This document shows positions 43,053 through 50,814 of a stretch of 64,000 nt of DNA, one piece after another (within the stretch, counting starts at the first letter, position 1; each line of letters opens with the position of its first letter). The DNA comes from Thalassovita sp. (GTDB lineage Bacteria; Pseudomonadota; Alphaproteobacteria; Rhodobacterales; Rhodobacteraceae), in the NCBI GenBank assembly GCA_029212905.1, contig JARGPB010000017.1, forward strand, positions 1 to 64,000, in the 5' to 3' direction. The translations under genes were made by a program, and so were the position numbers. Below the pieces are notes generated by a model. The model searched no databases. It was not told the DNA's origin and worked only from the letters and a program-made list of their open reading frames with translations.

Positions 43053-43814
43053 ATGCTGAAAACCCGTATCATCCCCTGTCTGGACGTGGCTGATGGCCGT
43101 GTGGTCAAAGGCGTGAATTTCGTCGGGCTGCGCGATGCAGGCGATCCGGTGGAATCGGCCCGCGCCTATGACGCGGCCGGCGCAGACGAGCTGTGTTTTC
43201 TGGACATCCACGCCACGCATGAAAACCGCGGCACCATGTTCGACGTGGTCCAGCGCACAGCCGAGCAATGCTATATCCCGCTGACGGTGGGCGGCGGCGT
43301 ACGCACCGTTCAGGACGTCCGCAATCTGTTGCTGGCGGGCGCGGATAAGGTGTCATTCAATTCAGCCGCTGTCGCCAACCCCGATGTCGTGGCCGAGGCT
43401 GCGGATCAGTTCGGCAGCCAATGTATCGTGGTCGCCATCGACGCCAAAACCGTGTCCCCCGGCAAATGGGAGATCTTTACCCATGGCGGGCGCAAACCCA
43501 CCGGCATTGACGCCGTGGAATTCGCCAAGCTGGTCGCTGCAAAAGGCGCCGGGGAAATCCTGCTGACCTCGATGGACCGGGACGGCACCCGCGCGGGGTT
43601 CAACCTGCCGCTGACCCGCGCCATTTCCGACGCTGTGGACATCCCCGTCATTGCCTCGGGCGGTGTGGGCAATCTGGATCACCTGGTCGAGGGCGTGACC
43701 AAGGGCGGCGCCAGCGCCGTTCTGGCGGCGTCCATCTTTCACTTCGGCGATTACACCATCCGCGAGGCCAAGGATCACATGGCCGCCGCGGGCATCCCCA
43801 TGAGGCTTGAATGA
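43053..43814 (+). CDS. hisF: imidazole glycerol phosphate synthase, cyclase subunit
   Basis: 253 residues. The active-site aspartates are in IIPCLDVADGRVVKGVNF (D11) and LLTSMDRDGTRAGFN (about 130). VGGGVRTVQD and ASGGVGNLDHL bind phosphates. It closes the imidazole ring with ammonia from HisH. The start at 43053 is the first Met matching the family. hisE overlaps its end by four bases. Confidence 0.96.
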   Translation: MLKTRIIPCLDVADGRVVKGVNFVGLRDAGDPVESARAYDAAGADELCFLDIHATHENRGTMFDVVQRTAEQCYIPLTVGGGVRTVQDVRNLLLAGADKVSFNSAAVANPDVVAEAADQFGSQCIVVAIDAKTVSPGKWEIFTHGGRKPTGIDAVEFAKLVAAKGAGEILLTSMDRDGTRAGFNLPLTRAISDAVDIPVIASGGVGNLDHLVEGVTKGGASAVLAASIFHFGDYTIREAKDHMAAAGIPMRLE

Positions 43815-44119
43815 CACTCGACGATCTGGCCGCCACCATCGCCGCCCGCGCCAAGGCCGACCCCGACAGCAGCTGGACGGCCAAGCTGTTGGCGAAAGGC
43901 CCCGAAAAATGCGCCGAGAAATTCGGAGAAGAGGCCATCGAGGCCATCATCGAAGCGGTGAAAAACGACAAGCCCCGCCTGACCTCCGAGGCCGCCGACG
44001 TGCTGTTCCACCTGCTGGTGATGCTGCAATCGCGCGACGTGCCGCTGTCGGATGTCATGGCTGAACTGGCCCGGCGTCAGGGCACCTCGGGGATTGCGGA
44101 AAAAGCAGCCCGAAAATGA
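43811..44119 (+). CDS. hisE: phosphoribosyl-ATP diphosphatase
   Basis: 102 residues of the MazG-like all-alpha HisE family: LAATIAARAKADPDSSWTAKLL, GPEKCAEKFGEEAIEAIIEA and SEAADVLFHLLVML, with the acidic metal-binding helices in place. It splits pyrophosphate from phosphoribosyl-ATP. Both ends overlap neighbours by four bases (hisF before, Dabb gene after). Confidence 0.95.
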   Translation: MTLDDLAATIAARAKADPDSSWTAKLLAKGPEKCAEKFGEEAIEAIIEAVKNDKPRLTSEAADVLFHLLVMLQSRDVPLSDVMAELARRQGTSGIAEKAARK

Positions 44120-44403
44120 TCCGCCATGTGGTGTTTTTCTCGGCCAACCGGGCCGAGGATATTGACGCCATCCGCGACGGCCTGATGCTGTTGGCGGGTA
44201 TCCCCCACGCCCAAACGTTTGAGGTCGGCCGCAATCTGCTGACCGATCCGATTCCCGGCCCGCGCGTGGACCTGATCGTTTATGCCGAATTCACCGATAC
44301 CGATGCGCTGGCGGCGTTCAAAGCGCACCCGCTGTATCAAGAGTCGATTCAGATCGTGCGGCCGCTACGCGATGCGCGGATCTCGGCTGATTTCCTGAGC
44401 TGA
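44116..44403 (+). CDS. Dabb-domain (stress-responsive A/B barrel) protein
   Basis: 95 residues: MIRHVVFFSANRAEDIDAI, GIPHAQTFEVGRNL, and VYAEFTDTDALAAFKAHPLYQE. This is the dimeric alpha/beta barrel of the Dabb family, in which HPxYQ ends the last helix. Enzymes and structural proteins both occur in the family, so function is open. Coupled to hisE by an ATGA overlap. Confidence 0.85.
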   Translation: MIRHVVFFSANRAEDIDAIRDGLMLLAGIPHAQTFEVGRNLLTDPIPGPRVDLIVYAEFTDTDALAAFKAHPLYQESIQIVRPLRDARISADFLS

Positions 44404-44427
44404 CGGCGCGGGGTGCGCCCCCTGCCC

Positions 44428-44901
44428 TCAGAGCTTGGACGAAATCACGCCGGTTGCGAAACCACCCATGCGCAGCTCGCCAAACAGGCGCTGATATTCG
44501 ATCTTGGGGCAGCGGTTCATGATGACATCCACCCCGCGCGCCCGTGCCTTTGCGGCGGCCTCGGGGTTTTCCACGCCGATCTGCATCCAGATGGTCTGTA
44601 GCTGCGGAAAACACTCCAGCGCTTCGTCCACGATCGGCGGCACATGGTCCGAACGGCGGAAGATATCCACCATGTCCACGCCCCCCTCAATGTCCTTGAG
44701 GTGCCCCACCACGGTCCGCCCATAGAGCGTCTGCCCCACATGACCCGGATTAACGGGAATGACGGTAAAGCCCTTGAGCCCCATGTAGCGCGCCACATAA
44801 TTCGAGGGCCGCACGGAATTCATCGACACGCCCACAACGGCAACGCGTTTGGTACGTTTCAGGACCCGTTTCAGGAAATCGTCAGAATATTCTTCGCTCA
44901 T
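44428..44901 (-). CDS. CoA-binding (YccU-type) protein
   Basis: 157 residues of the CoA_binding_2 Rossmann family. KRVAVVGVSMNSVRPSNYVARYM at 16-38 is the nucleotide-binding turn; GFTVIPVNPGHVGQTLYGR and VDMVDIFRRSDHVPPIVDEAL follow the pattern, with WMQIGVENPEAAAKARARGVDVIMNRCPKIE near the end. Homologues bind CoA; no catalytic role is established. It is convergent with the Dabb gene. Confidence 0.85.
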   Translation of the reverse strand: MSEEYSDDFLKRVLKRTKRVAVVGVSMNSVRPSNYVARYMGLKGFTVIPVNPGHVGQTLYGRTVVGHLKDIEGGVDMVDIFRRSDHVPPIVDEALECFPQLQTIWMQIGVENPEAAAKARARGVDVIMNRCPKIEYQRLFGELRMGGFATGVISSKL

Positions 44902-44949
44902 TCTCTAGGGGTAACGCGCCACGGGGGCCATGCCTAGCCTTCTACGCAG

Positions 44950-44980
44950 AAAAAAGCACCCTGAGCCAAACCCAGGGTGC
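44950..44980 (-). terminator. Rho-independent terminator, minus strand
   Basis: On the minus strand GCACCCTG (44980-44973) pairs with CAGGGTGC (44963-44956), followed by six T. It is 157 bases beyond the rlmB stop, so it ends either a long rlmB 3' region or a small RNA lying between. Confidence 0.8.
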
Positions 44981-45136
44981 GAGTGCGGAACGAGGGACAG
45001 TGAAACGATCCGCGGGGGTTCCGATCCCGCGGCTCTGATACTCATGTAGGGTCGCATGATCCATATGGAAGAGGCTGTAAAAAACCTGTGAACATCCCGT
45101 TAACATCGGGCATATTCTGGCGGATTTCTGCCGATC
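44981..45136 (-). other. structured gap between rlmB and terminator, possible small RNA
   Basis: This 156-base stretch has no open frame of note. It contains a 7-pair hairpin (45010-45016 with 45026-45032, CCGCGGG/CCCGCGG) and, on the minus strand, a run of six T near 45080. With the terminator at 44950-44980 it could be a 3'-derived or independent small RNA. Confidence 0.35.
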
Positions 45137-45916
45137 CTAGCGCTGTTGCGCCGCATAAAGCGCAACCGCAGCCGCGTTCGACACGTTCAGCGACCCAAAG
45201 CCCCCCGGAAAATCAATGCGCACCAAGGCGTCGCAGGTCTCGCGGGTTTTTTCGCGCAGGCCGGGACCTTCGGCGCCCAGTACCAGCGCCACGGGGCGAT
45301 CTGTCTTGCCCTCCAGCGCGGTTTCGATGGTCTGGTCGGCCTCGCCAGCCAGGCCCAGCACGATATAGCCCATGCGTTGCAGCGCCTCGATTCCCTCGGC
45401 CAGATTGCGGATGCGCAGATAGGGCTGGCGCTCCAGCGCGCCACTGGCAGTTTTCGCCAAAGCGCCGGTTTCGGGCGCGGAATGGTGGCGCGTGCCGATC
45501 ACGGCGCAGGCCCCGAACACCTCGGCCGAGCGCAGAATCGCGCCGACGTTATGCGGGTCCGTCACCCGATCCAGCAAAACCACGCGCGGCGGCAGCTCCA
45601 GCTTGCCGACGCAGACATCCTCCAGACGGCCCCAATCCAGCGGTTTCACCTCAAGCGCCGCGCCCTGGTGCACGGAATTGGGGTCCAGAGGCACGTTAAA
45701 TTTACGCGGGTCCACCACTTCGGGTGTCATGCCACTGACGGCGATGGCCTCGGCCAGCTTGTCATGGGCGTTTTTCGTCACCACCAGGCGCAGCCGCGTG
45801 CGCTGAGGGTTCATCAGCGCGTCGCGCACCGCGTGCAGACCGAACATCCAGACGGTTTCCGCCGCGGATGCCTTCTTTGCCTGCTCTTTTTCGACGACCC
45901 ATTTGGGCTTTTTCAT
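45137..45916 (-). CDS. rlmB: TrmH-family 23S rRNA 2'-O-methyltransferase RlmB
   Basis: 259 residues. An N-terminal substrate-binding domain (VWMFGLHAVRDALMNP) precedes the SpoU knot domain with motif 1 VTDPHNVGAILRSAEVFGA, motif 2 LVLGAEGPGLREKTRETCD and motif 3 SLNVSNAAAVALYAA. RlmB methylates G2251 of 23S rRNA with SAM. The start at 45916 is preceded by GGGGATC; a Met five codons upstream has no ribosome site. It lies next to and divergent from tRNA-Tyr. Confidence 0.93.
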   Translation of the reverse strand: MKKPKWVVEKEQAKKASAAETVWMFGLHAVRDALMNPQRTRLRLVVTKNAHDKLAEAIAVSGMTPEVVDPRKFNVPLDPNSVHQGAALEVKPLDWGRLEDVCVGKLELPPRVVLLDRVTDPHNVGAILRSAEVFGACAVIGTRHHSAPETGALAKTASGALERQPYLRIRNLAEGIEALQRMGYIVLGLAGEADQTIETALEGKTDRPVALVLGAEGPGLREKTRETCDALVRIDFPGGFGSLNVSNAAAVALYAAQQR

Positions 45917-47657
45917 CGCGCTGATCCCCATGAATTGCGTTGCGCGCGTTAATGCGCCTCCTGCCGGGCATCTGCAAGGAATTTTCCTGTTGACGCCCCG
46001 GCGGGACGCTTGTAATCACCCCCCCACGTTCTGAGGCACAGCCGCAGATACGGGCGACGGGCTGCAAGGTGCGGCAGCGGACTGTAACTCCGCCGGGGAG
46101 ACCCACGCCTGGTTCGATTCCAGGGTCGCCCACCATTCCTTCTTTTTCTGCATCAAAACTCGCTAAGGCCTTGAAGGGTAAGGTCAAATCAGCGGTTCGT
46201 ATGCCCTTTGCGCGGCAGTATGCGAGGGGGCTGGCGAAGACCAGTCGCAGGGTGAGATTTCGGTCGCTCAGGCAGTTTGATTGCCATAGTTTCAAAGGGT
46301 TAGACAGAAACGCAATGGCGGTTCGTATCGTTCCGTCGAGGTTGCCCTTTGGCTTGCGTCTTTGCGCCTGTTTCTCTGCTAACAAAGCGCGCTTGCTTTC
46401 CAGTTCGACAATTCTGTCCTCGTATCGGCGCACCATAGTGGTGTTGTCCGACTCGATGGCCCGAGAGACCGTGCGCTCGATTTCGGCGTCGAGGCCTGCC
46501 AGCTGTGCCTGGGCGACTCGTTTTGTCTCCTCAGCGTTTGTAACGCGCGCTTGCCAATGGTCTTTGATCAACTCAGTCAGAACGGTCAGCACTTGTGGAT
46601 GCGGCTTCAACATGCCGAGAAAATTCTCGAACGCGCCCTCCAGTGTGTCGCCGCGGATATTCTTGCGGTAGCTGCCACAGTTTTTCTGATTGCAGAAGTA
46701 ATACGGATAGTAGTGGGATCGCCCCTTTGATCGGGCAGCAGTCATCGAATGCCCGCAGTCAGCGCACGCAATGAAGCCCCGAAGCGGGAATTCGGCGTCG
46801 GTGTCCTTGCGGATCGGGGCGACAGCACGACCATTCAGACGCTCTTGGATTGCTTGGTAGGTTGCCAGAGAAATCAGCGGCTCATGGACGGCCTTTTGCA
46901 TCCGAATTCCCCAGTCGGGCATGTCTATATATCCTGCGTAGATCGGACGGGTGAGCAGCGCTTTAGCGGTATCAATCTTGATCGTGCCGTCTTTGCGCAG
47001 GCCGGGGTCAGCCGGATCAGCGTTGAGATGGCGTTGTAGCTCGGCGATGGTCGAGAGCTGGCCGCAGGCGTAGCGTTCCAGTGCCTCTGCAATGATCGTT
47101 GCCGCGGGCTCGTCACGCACGATCATACGTCCATGTCCCTCAACTTTCTCGTAGCGATAGCCAAAGGGCTTGCCAAAGAGCCAATAGCCCGCCTCGACGC
47201 GGGCTTTCATTTTCTGGATGACTTGCCTGCGGTTCTGTTTGCGCTCCAACTCGCCCTGACCTGCCAGAACCAGTTCGATGAACTCACCCTCGGGCGTGTC
47301 ATCAAAGACGAAGTTCAAGCATTCGGGGCGAGCATTGCGCGCCGCCAATTCGCGGCGCAGCTTGCGGTGGAATTCGGCGTCACGCGCAAAGCGTTTGAGA
47401 TCGTCGAAGATGATTACGTAGTCTTTAGCGGGCTGTGCATCGAGGAAGCTCAACAACGCCACCATTCCGGGGCGGTTCATGAAGTCGCCTCCGCCAGAAA
47501 CATCATCTGGGAATACCGCTTCGACGTGGTAGCCCTGCGCCTGTGCGTGTTCTCGGCAACGTTTCTCTTGCCCCTCCAGACCATGCCCGCGCGTGACCTG
47601 AGAGACGCTGGAAACACGGCAATAAATGATCGCTGGCTGAGGCGTCTTATCAGGCAT
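45762..47657 (-). CDS. large serine recombinase of the integrative element
   Basis: The resolvase catalytic domain at the N-terminus has the nucleophile serine in YCRVSS (about S16) and FDDLKRFARD. A recombinase domain follows at about 170-270 (GYWLFGKPFGYRYEKVEGHG, ALLTRPIYAGYID), then a zinc ribbon (CADCGHSM with YFCNQKNC, near 295-330) and a coiled coil around 385-435. From residue about 508 (MVGDPGIEPG) the frame is simply the antisense of tRNA-Tyr and then of rlmB, so the native protein is probably about 507 residues plus an element-specific tail. Start at 47657 is the second of two ATGs after AGGAGG. Confidence 0.85.
   Translation of the reverse strand: MPDKTPQPAIIYCRVSSVSQVTRGHGLEGQEKRCREHAQAQGYHVEAVFPDDVSGGGDFMNRPGMVALLSFLDAQPAKDYVIIFDDLKRFARDAEFHRKLRRELAARNARPECLNFVFDDTPEGEFIELVLAGQGELERKQNRRQVIQKMKARVEAGYWLFGKPFGYRYEKVEGHGRMIVRDEPAATIIAEALERYACGQLSTIAELQRHLNADPADPGLRKDGTIKIDTAKALLTRPIYAGYIDMPDWGIRMQKAVHEPLISLATYQAIQERLNGRAVAPIRKDTDAEFPLRGFIACADCGHSMTAARSKGRSHYYPYYFCNQKNCGSYRKNIRGDTLEGAFENFLGMLKPHPQVLTVLTELIKDHWQARVTNAEETKRVAQAQLAGLDAEIERTVSRAIESDNTTMVRRYEDRIVELESKRALLAEKQAQRRKPKGNLDGTIRTAIAFLSNPLKLWQSNCLSDRNLTLRLVFASPLAYCRAKGIRTADLTLPFKALASFDAEKEGMVGDPGIEPGVGLPGGVTVRCRTLQPVARICGCASERGGVITSVPPGRQQENSLQMPGRRRINARNAIHGDQRDEKAQMGRRKRAGKEGIRGGNRLDVRSARGARRADEPSAHAAAPGGDEKRP
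46052..46135 (+). tRNA. tRNA-Tyr (anticodon GTA)
   Basis: 84 bases including an encoded CCA. The acceptor GGGCGAC (46052-46058) pairs with GTCGCCC (46125-46131). The anticodon arm GCGGA-CTGTAAC-TCCGC has GTA. A long variable arm of 14 bases is as expected for the class II bacterial tRNA-Tyr. The T arm is CCTGG-TTCGATT-CCAGG. Its 3' end is the integration point of the neighbouring mobile element, whose recombinase frame reads through it on the other strand. Confidence 0.95.
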
Positions 47658-47889
47658 CATGCCCTCCTTTTAGGTTGGGGGTGTTCGGGAAGTGTAGCGG
47701 ATTGGTCGCCATAGCGGAATCCGCTTGCGATGCGCTGGCAGCGAGAACGTGAACAGGAAGGTCTTGAAACGAACGCCCAACAAAGGCGTTCGCCCAGTCG
47801 TTCAAGCTGTGGATAAGCTCCAGTTTTGTGTCTTCGGTCAGGTCGATACGGTCGAGCTTCGACAGGTGTTTGGTTGGATCAAAGGGCAT
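47650..47889 (-). CDS. 79-residue protein coupled to the recombinase
   Basis: MPFDPTKHLSKLDRIDLTEDTKLELIHSLNDWANAF begins a mostly helical 79-residue protein whose stop lies inside the first codons of the recombinase gene, so the two are translationally coupled. GGAAAG precedes the ATG at 47889. Small proteins of this kind are, to my recollection, common before serine recombinases in alphaproteobacterial islands and might be accessory or directionality factors; that is inference. The open frame extends upstream through the structured DNA but without a ribosome site. Confidence 0.7.
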   Translation of the reverse strand: MPFDPTKHLSKLDRIDLTEDTKLELIHSLNDWANAFVGRSFQDLPVHVLAASASQADSAMATNPLHFPNTPNLKGGHDA

Positions 47890-47904
47890 GGGATACACTT
47901 TCCA

Positions 47905-47926
47905 GCGCCGCCCAACTGGGCGGCGC
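47905..47926 (-). promoter_or_regulatory. leader hairpin before the 79-residue gene
   Basis: GCGCCGCCC (47905-47913) pairs perfectly with GGGCGGCGC (47918-47926) around a 4-base loop, ending 16 bases before the start codon on the minus strand. In RNA it would sit just upstream of the ribosome site. Confidence 0.55.
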
Positions 47927-47952
47927 AAAATTTGGTTACTGGTTAAGAAAAC

Positions 47953-48020
47953 AAATCCGCCGCGCACAAATGGTGCGGGCCGCAGCCGGGCGGGCTGCGG
48001 TGCAAATTCTGGGCGGATTT
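47953..48020. other. branched (three-way) palindromic structure
   Basis: The closing stem AAATCCGCC (47953-47961) pairs with GGCGGATTT (48012-48020). Inside are two further hairpins: CGCAC/GTGCG (47963-47967 with 47973-47977) and CCGCAGCC/GGCTGCGG (47980-47987 with 47993-48000). All arms are perfect. This cruciform-capable unit lies between the ParB gene and the recombinase pair and could be a structured leader RNA, a recombination or transfer site, or an origin-like element. Confidence 0.55.
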
Positions 48021-48081
48021 CTGGGAATATTGTCCTGATCATGTCACAAAACTCGGAAATTGTCTAATCTTTTGATGGGCT

Positions 48082-48108
48082 TGCCGGATAGCAGAGCGCT
48101 ATCCGGCA
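48082..48108 (-). terminator. strong hairpin after the ParB gene
   Basis: TGCCGGATAGC (48082-48092) pairs perfectly with GCTATCCGGCA (48098-48108) with a 5-base loop, 12 bases after the ParB stop. No T tract directly follows on the minus strand, so Rho-independent activity is uncertain. Confidence 0.5.
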
Positions 48109-48119
48109 GTGACCTTGGC

Positions 48120-49799
48120 TTATGCAGCTTCCTTGGGTTTTTCTGTTGCAGGCGCTACGGCTGCCTTCCGATAGCTGCCCTGAGGGAAGGCCATGTAGCG
48201 CGGCATCCAGCTGGGGGTGGCGGGTTTGCGGGTGCCGTTTAGACAGGCGGTGAGGATGGCGCGTTGGGTTTTGGCGGTGGCGGTGATGTGTTCTGCCGCT
48301 GCCGTCTGGCCTACGTAGTCGCTGACCATGGCATTGAGCACCTGCTTGTCACGGATCAGGTCAAAGAAGGTCTCTTCCGGTTGCCAGTGCTGGGACATGT
48401 CAGTGCCCAGCTCTTGCGCCAGAGCGTCGATGATGGGGCTGTTCAGCGACAGGCTGTCTGCCATCAGGAAGGTCAGGATGCGCAAAACGTCTGCGTCACC
48501 CAGCGACATCAGATGCGCCAGCATTTTGCCCATGTCGGGGCGGATGACGTGCCACGCACCGCGCTCGGGCAGAATTTGCGCGGTGTCGATGCCCAGCAGC
48601 TTGGCGATGGCGTCGCGTTCGGTGTCAAAGGCCTGTTGCGCGGGGCTGGCCTCGAGGCTTTCGGCGACCTCGGGTTTTGCGGCTTTCTGCGGCTCGCGCT
48701 CAACCGTCCATAGCGATGACCCCGCCAGCATGTGGGCTGCGATCAGGCGCAAGGCCAGCCCGCTCTGCCCCAACATATCCGCCCGCACAGCGGCATGGCG
48801 GTGCAGATCAACATAGTTTTGCGCGGCTTTGGTCAGTTCGGGCTTTTCAGTTGGCGCGGCGTCCGCCTTCTCGCGGCGTTTGGCCTCGGCGCTGGTGATA
48901 TAGCCCTCGTGAAAGGTGACTTCGCCTTGGTTGGTGGTGGAGACAAAGACCTTGCCACCATCCTCCTTGGCACAAGTCCGATGATCCCAATTGGCGAACC
49001 AAGTCCCTTGGGCGAGCAAGATCACATCTGCCCAGCCATCGGCCTTGAGCGCTTCGACGGCTTCGGCAATCGCGGTGTTTTGATACGTCCAGAAGGCCTC
49101 GGCATCGGCAAAATAGCTGTCTTCGCCAAACAGGTCGGCAACCACGGCAAGCCCGTTTTCGTTGACATCGAACAGGGCGTTCCCTGTCGGGATATGCTCG
49201 CCACCAAAGAGCCAGTCTTTCAGGCGCTGTCCGGTCGGCGCATAGGCCTCCTCGTCCTTCATCAGCGCCCACCAGTCCTTTTGCTGTTTCGGCGTTGCCA
49301 TGGTCAGGTTGCGGATATCACGGGCGTGCAGATCGCCCTTGCGATAGGCGGTCAGGATCGGCGGGTGCAGCCGCCCCAAGGCCAGACGCTGCGCCACCAT
49401 ACGCGGGGTGATACCGAAGGTGGCGGCGATCTCGTCCGCGTCGCGGCCTTGTTTCACCAGTTGGGCTAAGGCCTTGTATTGATCCACCTCGTCCATCGGC
49501 AGTCGTTCGATATTCTCGGCAAGACTGGCCTCGATGGCGGAGGCATGGTCGCCCTCCGCCATCACGAGACAAGGGATCGGCACGGCCTCGCCCTCTTCGG
49601 CAATGATCCGGCACGCCTTCAGACGGCGTTGTCCGGCGATGACTTCGAATGTGTCACCTACCTCACGCACCAAAAGCGGCTGCAACACGCCAAGGGCGCG
49701 GATGCTGCTCACAAGGTCGTCACAGTCCTTCGCGCCGAATTTGCGCACGTTCAGGGGGCTGACGGTCAGGTTTGTAAGGTCAATAAATTGCAGGGGCAT
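48120..49799 (-). CDS. ParB/RepB/Spo0J-type protein of the mobile element
   Basis: 559 residues. The ParB N-domain is evident: LTVSPLNVRKFGAKDCDDLVSSI, GVLQPLLVRE and VIAGQRRLKA (about 55-64), then SLAENIERLPMDEVDQYKAL and the helix-turn-helix DEIAATFGITPRMVAQRLALGRL (about 122-144). The C-terminal 350 residues are a long extension typical of island and plasmid ParB-like proteins, with no ParA nearby. It may act in regulation or maintenance rather than chromosome segregation. AAAGGA precedes the ATG at 49799. Confidence 0.88.
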   Translation of the reverse strand: MPLQFIDLTNLTVSPLNVRKFGAKDCDDLVSSIRALGVLQPLLVREVGDTFEVIAGQRRLKACRIIAEEGEAVPIPCLVMAEGDHASAIEASLAENIERLPMDEVDQYKALAQLVKQGRDADEIAATFGITPRMVAQRLALGRLHPPILTAYRKGDLHARDIRNLTMATPKQQKDWWALMKDEEAYAPTGQRLKDWLFGGEHIPTGNALFDVNENGLAVVADLFGEDSYFADAEAFWTYQNTAIAEAVEALKADGWADVILLAQGTWFANWDHRTCAKEDGGKVFVSTTNQGEVTFHEGYITSAEAKRREKADAAPTEKPELTKAAQNYVDLHRHAAVRADMLGQSGLALRLIAAHMLAGSSLWTVEREPQKAAKPEVAESLEASPAQQAFDTERDAIAKLLGIDTAQILPERGAWHVIRPDMGKMLAHLMSLGDADVLRILTFLMADSLSLNSPIIDALAQELGTDMSQHWQPEETFFDLIRDKQVLNAMVSDYVGQTAAAEHITATAKTQRAILTACLNGTRKPATPSWMPRYMAFPQGSYRKAAVAPATEKPKEAA

Positions 49800-49882
49800 G
49801 ATATTGTCCTTTCGCTGCTATGCGGCACAGGATTGCACCCTGAAACCGCCCCGCTTTGGGCGGCTTGGGGCTGCATTCCCGA

Positions 49883-50425
49883 TCATCCGCAGCGGTAAAT
49901 CAGCCGCTCCCCCGCGATGGTGGTCGCAACAAAATCAACCGCCAGATCACAAGCGATGGCGTCATAATCGATGTAGAATTGCAGCGGCACGGGGATGTCG
50001 CCGTAATAGCCTTCTTCGACGAACTGCTCGGCAAGCTCACGCAAGGACTCGACATAATATGTGTCGATATCCAGCAATCCGGGGTTACACTGCGGGTCAA
50101 AAGCGTAGCCGCATTCGCCCACAGCGATGATGACAAGGGTCTTTTCCCAATCTTCCCAATCCGTGACGCAGGTCAGATAATCGGGCAGATTGGCCTGATT
50201 GATGCCGATGGCCTTCGCCAATTCGCAATCAATCAACTCACCGTCGATGAACTGAATCTCGAATTCTTCGACCGGATCGCCATAATCGTTCCGCAGCTTG
50301 GCGGCCTTTTCCTCGTAGTCTTCATAGCTTTCGAAATAGAAGCCACAGGCTGAAATATCATAGGGTTGGGCGTGGAGTGTAATCGCCCTCAAGCAGCGAA
50401 GCGGTAGGGCATCTGAATGTGTCAT
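49883..50425 (-). CDS. ardA: antirestriction protein ArdA
   Basis: 180 residues, very acidic (many Asp/Glu, few Lys), as in ArdA, a DNA mimic that blocks type I restriction enzymes during entry of conjugative DNA. The family pattern is seen in FESYEDYEEKAAKL, EFEIQFIDGEL and LRELAEQFVEEGYYGDIPV. The start at 50425 follows GGAAGAG; that ribosome site can pair with an upstream segment (see the regulatory entry). Its presence implies that the element is or was transferred by conjugation. Confidence 0.88.
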   Translation of the reverse strand: MTHSDALPLRCLRAITLHAQPYDISACGFYFESYEDYEEKAAKLRNDYGDPVEEFEIQFIDGELIDCELAKAIGINQANLPDYLTCVTDWEDWEKTLVIIAVGECGYAFDPQCNPGLLDIDTYYVESLRELAEQFVEEGYYGDIPVPLQFYIDYDAIACDLAVDFVATTIAGERLIYRCG

Positions 50426-50431
50426 TTTCTC

Positions 50432-50509
50432 TTCCTTTCCAAATGGATGTAAGGGTTGCGCTTGCAACCCTTGCCCCTCGGCGAGAGCGGGGGTGCAAAT
50501 GGAAAGGAA
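50432..50509 (-). promoter_or_regulatory. ardA leader with ribosome-site-sequestering repeat
   Basis: On the minus strand TTCCTTTCC (50509-50501) is complementary to GGAAAGGAA (50440-50432), which contains most of the ardA Shine-Dalgarno region. Between them is a perfect 9-pair hairpin (50451-50459 with 50464-50472). Pairing would hide the ribosome site, suggesting conditional translation of ardA. Confidence 0.5.
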
Positions 50510-50752
50510 AACCGGCGAAAGATGCTTTGCCTTTGACGGAGGCTCCGGCGCTCGCGCTGGAAACCGTCAAAGCGAGGATCTCTTCGATCTGTTTTGCTTG
50601 AAATGCGCCAGGGGCAGCGCCCCAAGCACGGGGCCGCAAACGGCCCCACCGACAGGCCGGTGATAACCGGTGCGCAAAGGATGAAAGCCCGCAGGGCGGA
50701 GACCGCTCGCGGGCTCCGTTCACGCCAGCCTGCTCCGCCTGCGGATGCGCCC

Positions 50753-50789
50753 AAAAGAAAAAAGAGGCGCAGCAAACGCCACGCCTCTT
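50753..50789 (-). terminator. Rho-independent terminator after the 84-residue gene
   Basis: On the minus strand AAGAGGCG (50789-50782) pairs with CGCCTCTT (50769-50762), with a 12-base loop, followed by a T-rich tract. It is 26 bases past the stop of the gene at 50815. Confidence 0.75.
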
Positions 50790-50814
50790 CACACAGAGGA
50801 ACCTCTGAATTTAA

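Larger units (their letters stand above)
50426..50814 (-). other. 389-base noncoding region rich in hairpins
   Basis: No supported gene. Besides the ardA leader it has CTTTGACGG/CCGTCAAAG (50531-50539 with 50564-50572), GGGGC/GCCCC (50611-50623), GGGGCCG/CGGCCCC (50630-50647), CACCG/CGGTG (50647-50662) and a terminator at 50753-50789. The density suggests structured RNA or a transfer or replication site of the element. Confidence 0.5.

Noticed and set aside
45144..45952. Plus-strand frame of about 268 codons opposite rlmB
   Set aside because: RlmB carries all three SpoU motifs on the minus strand; the opposite frame is a shadow.
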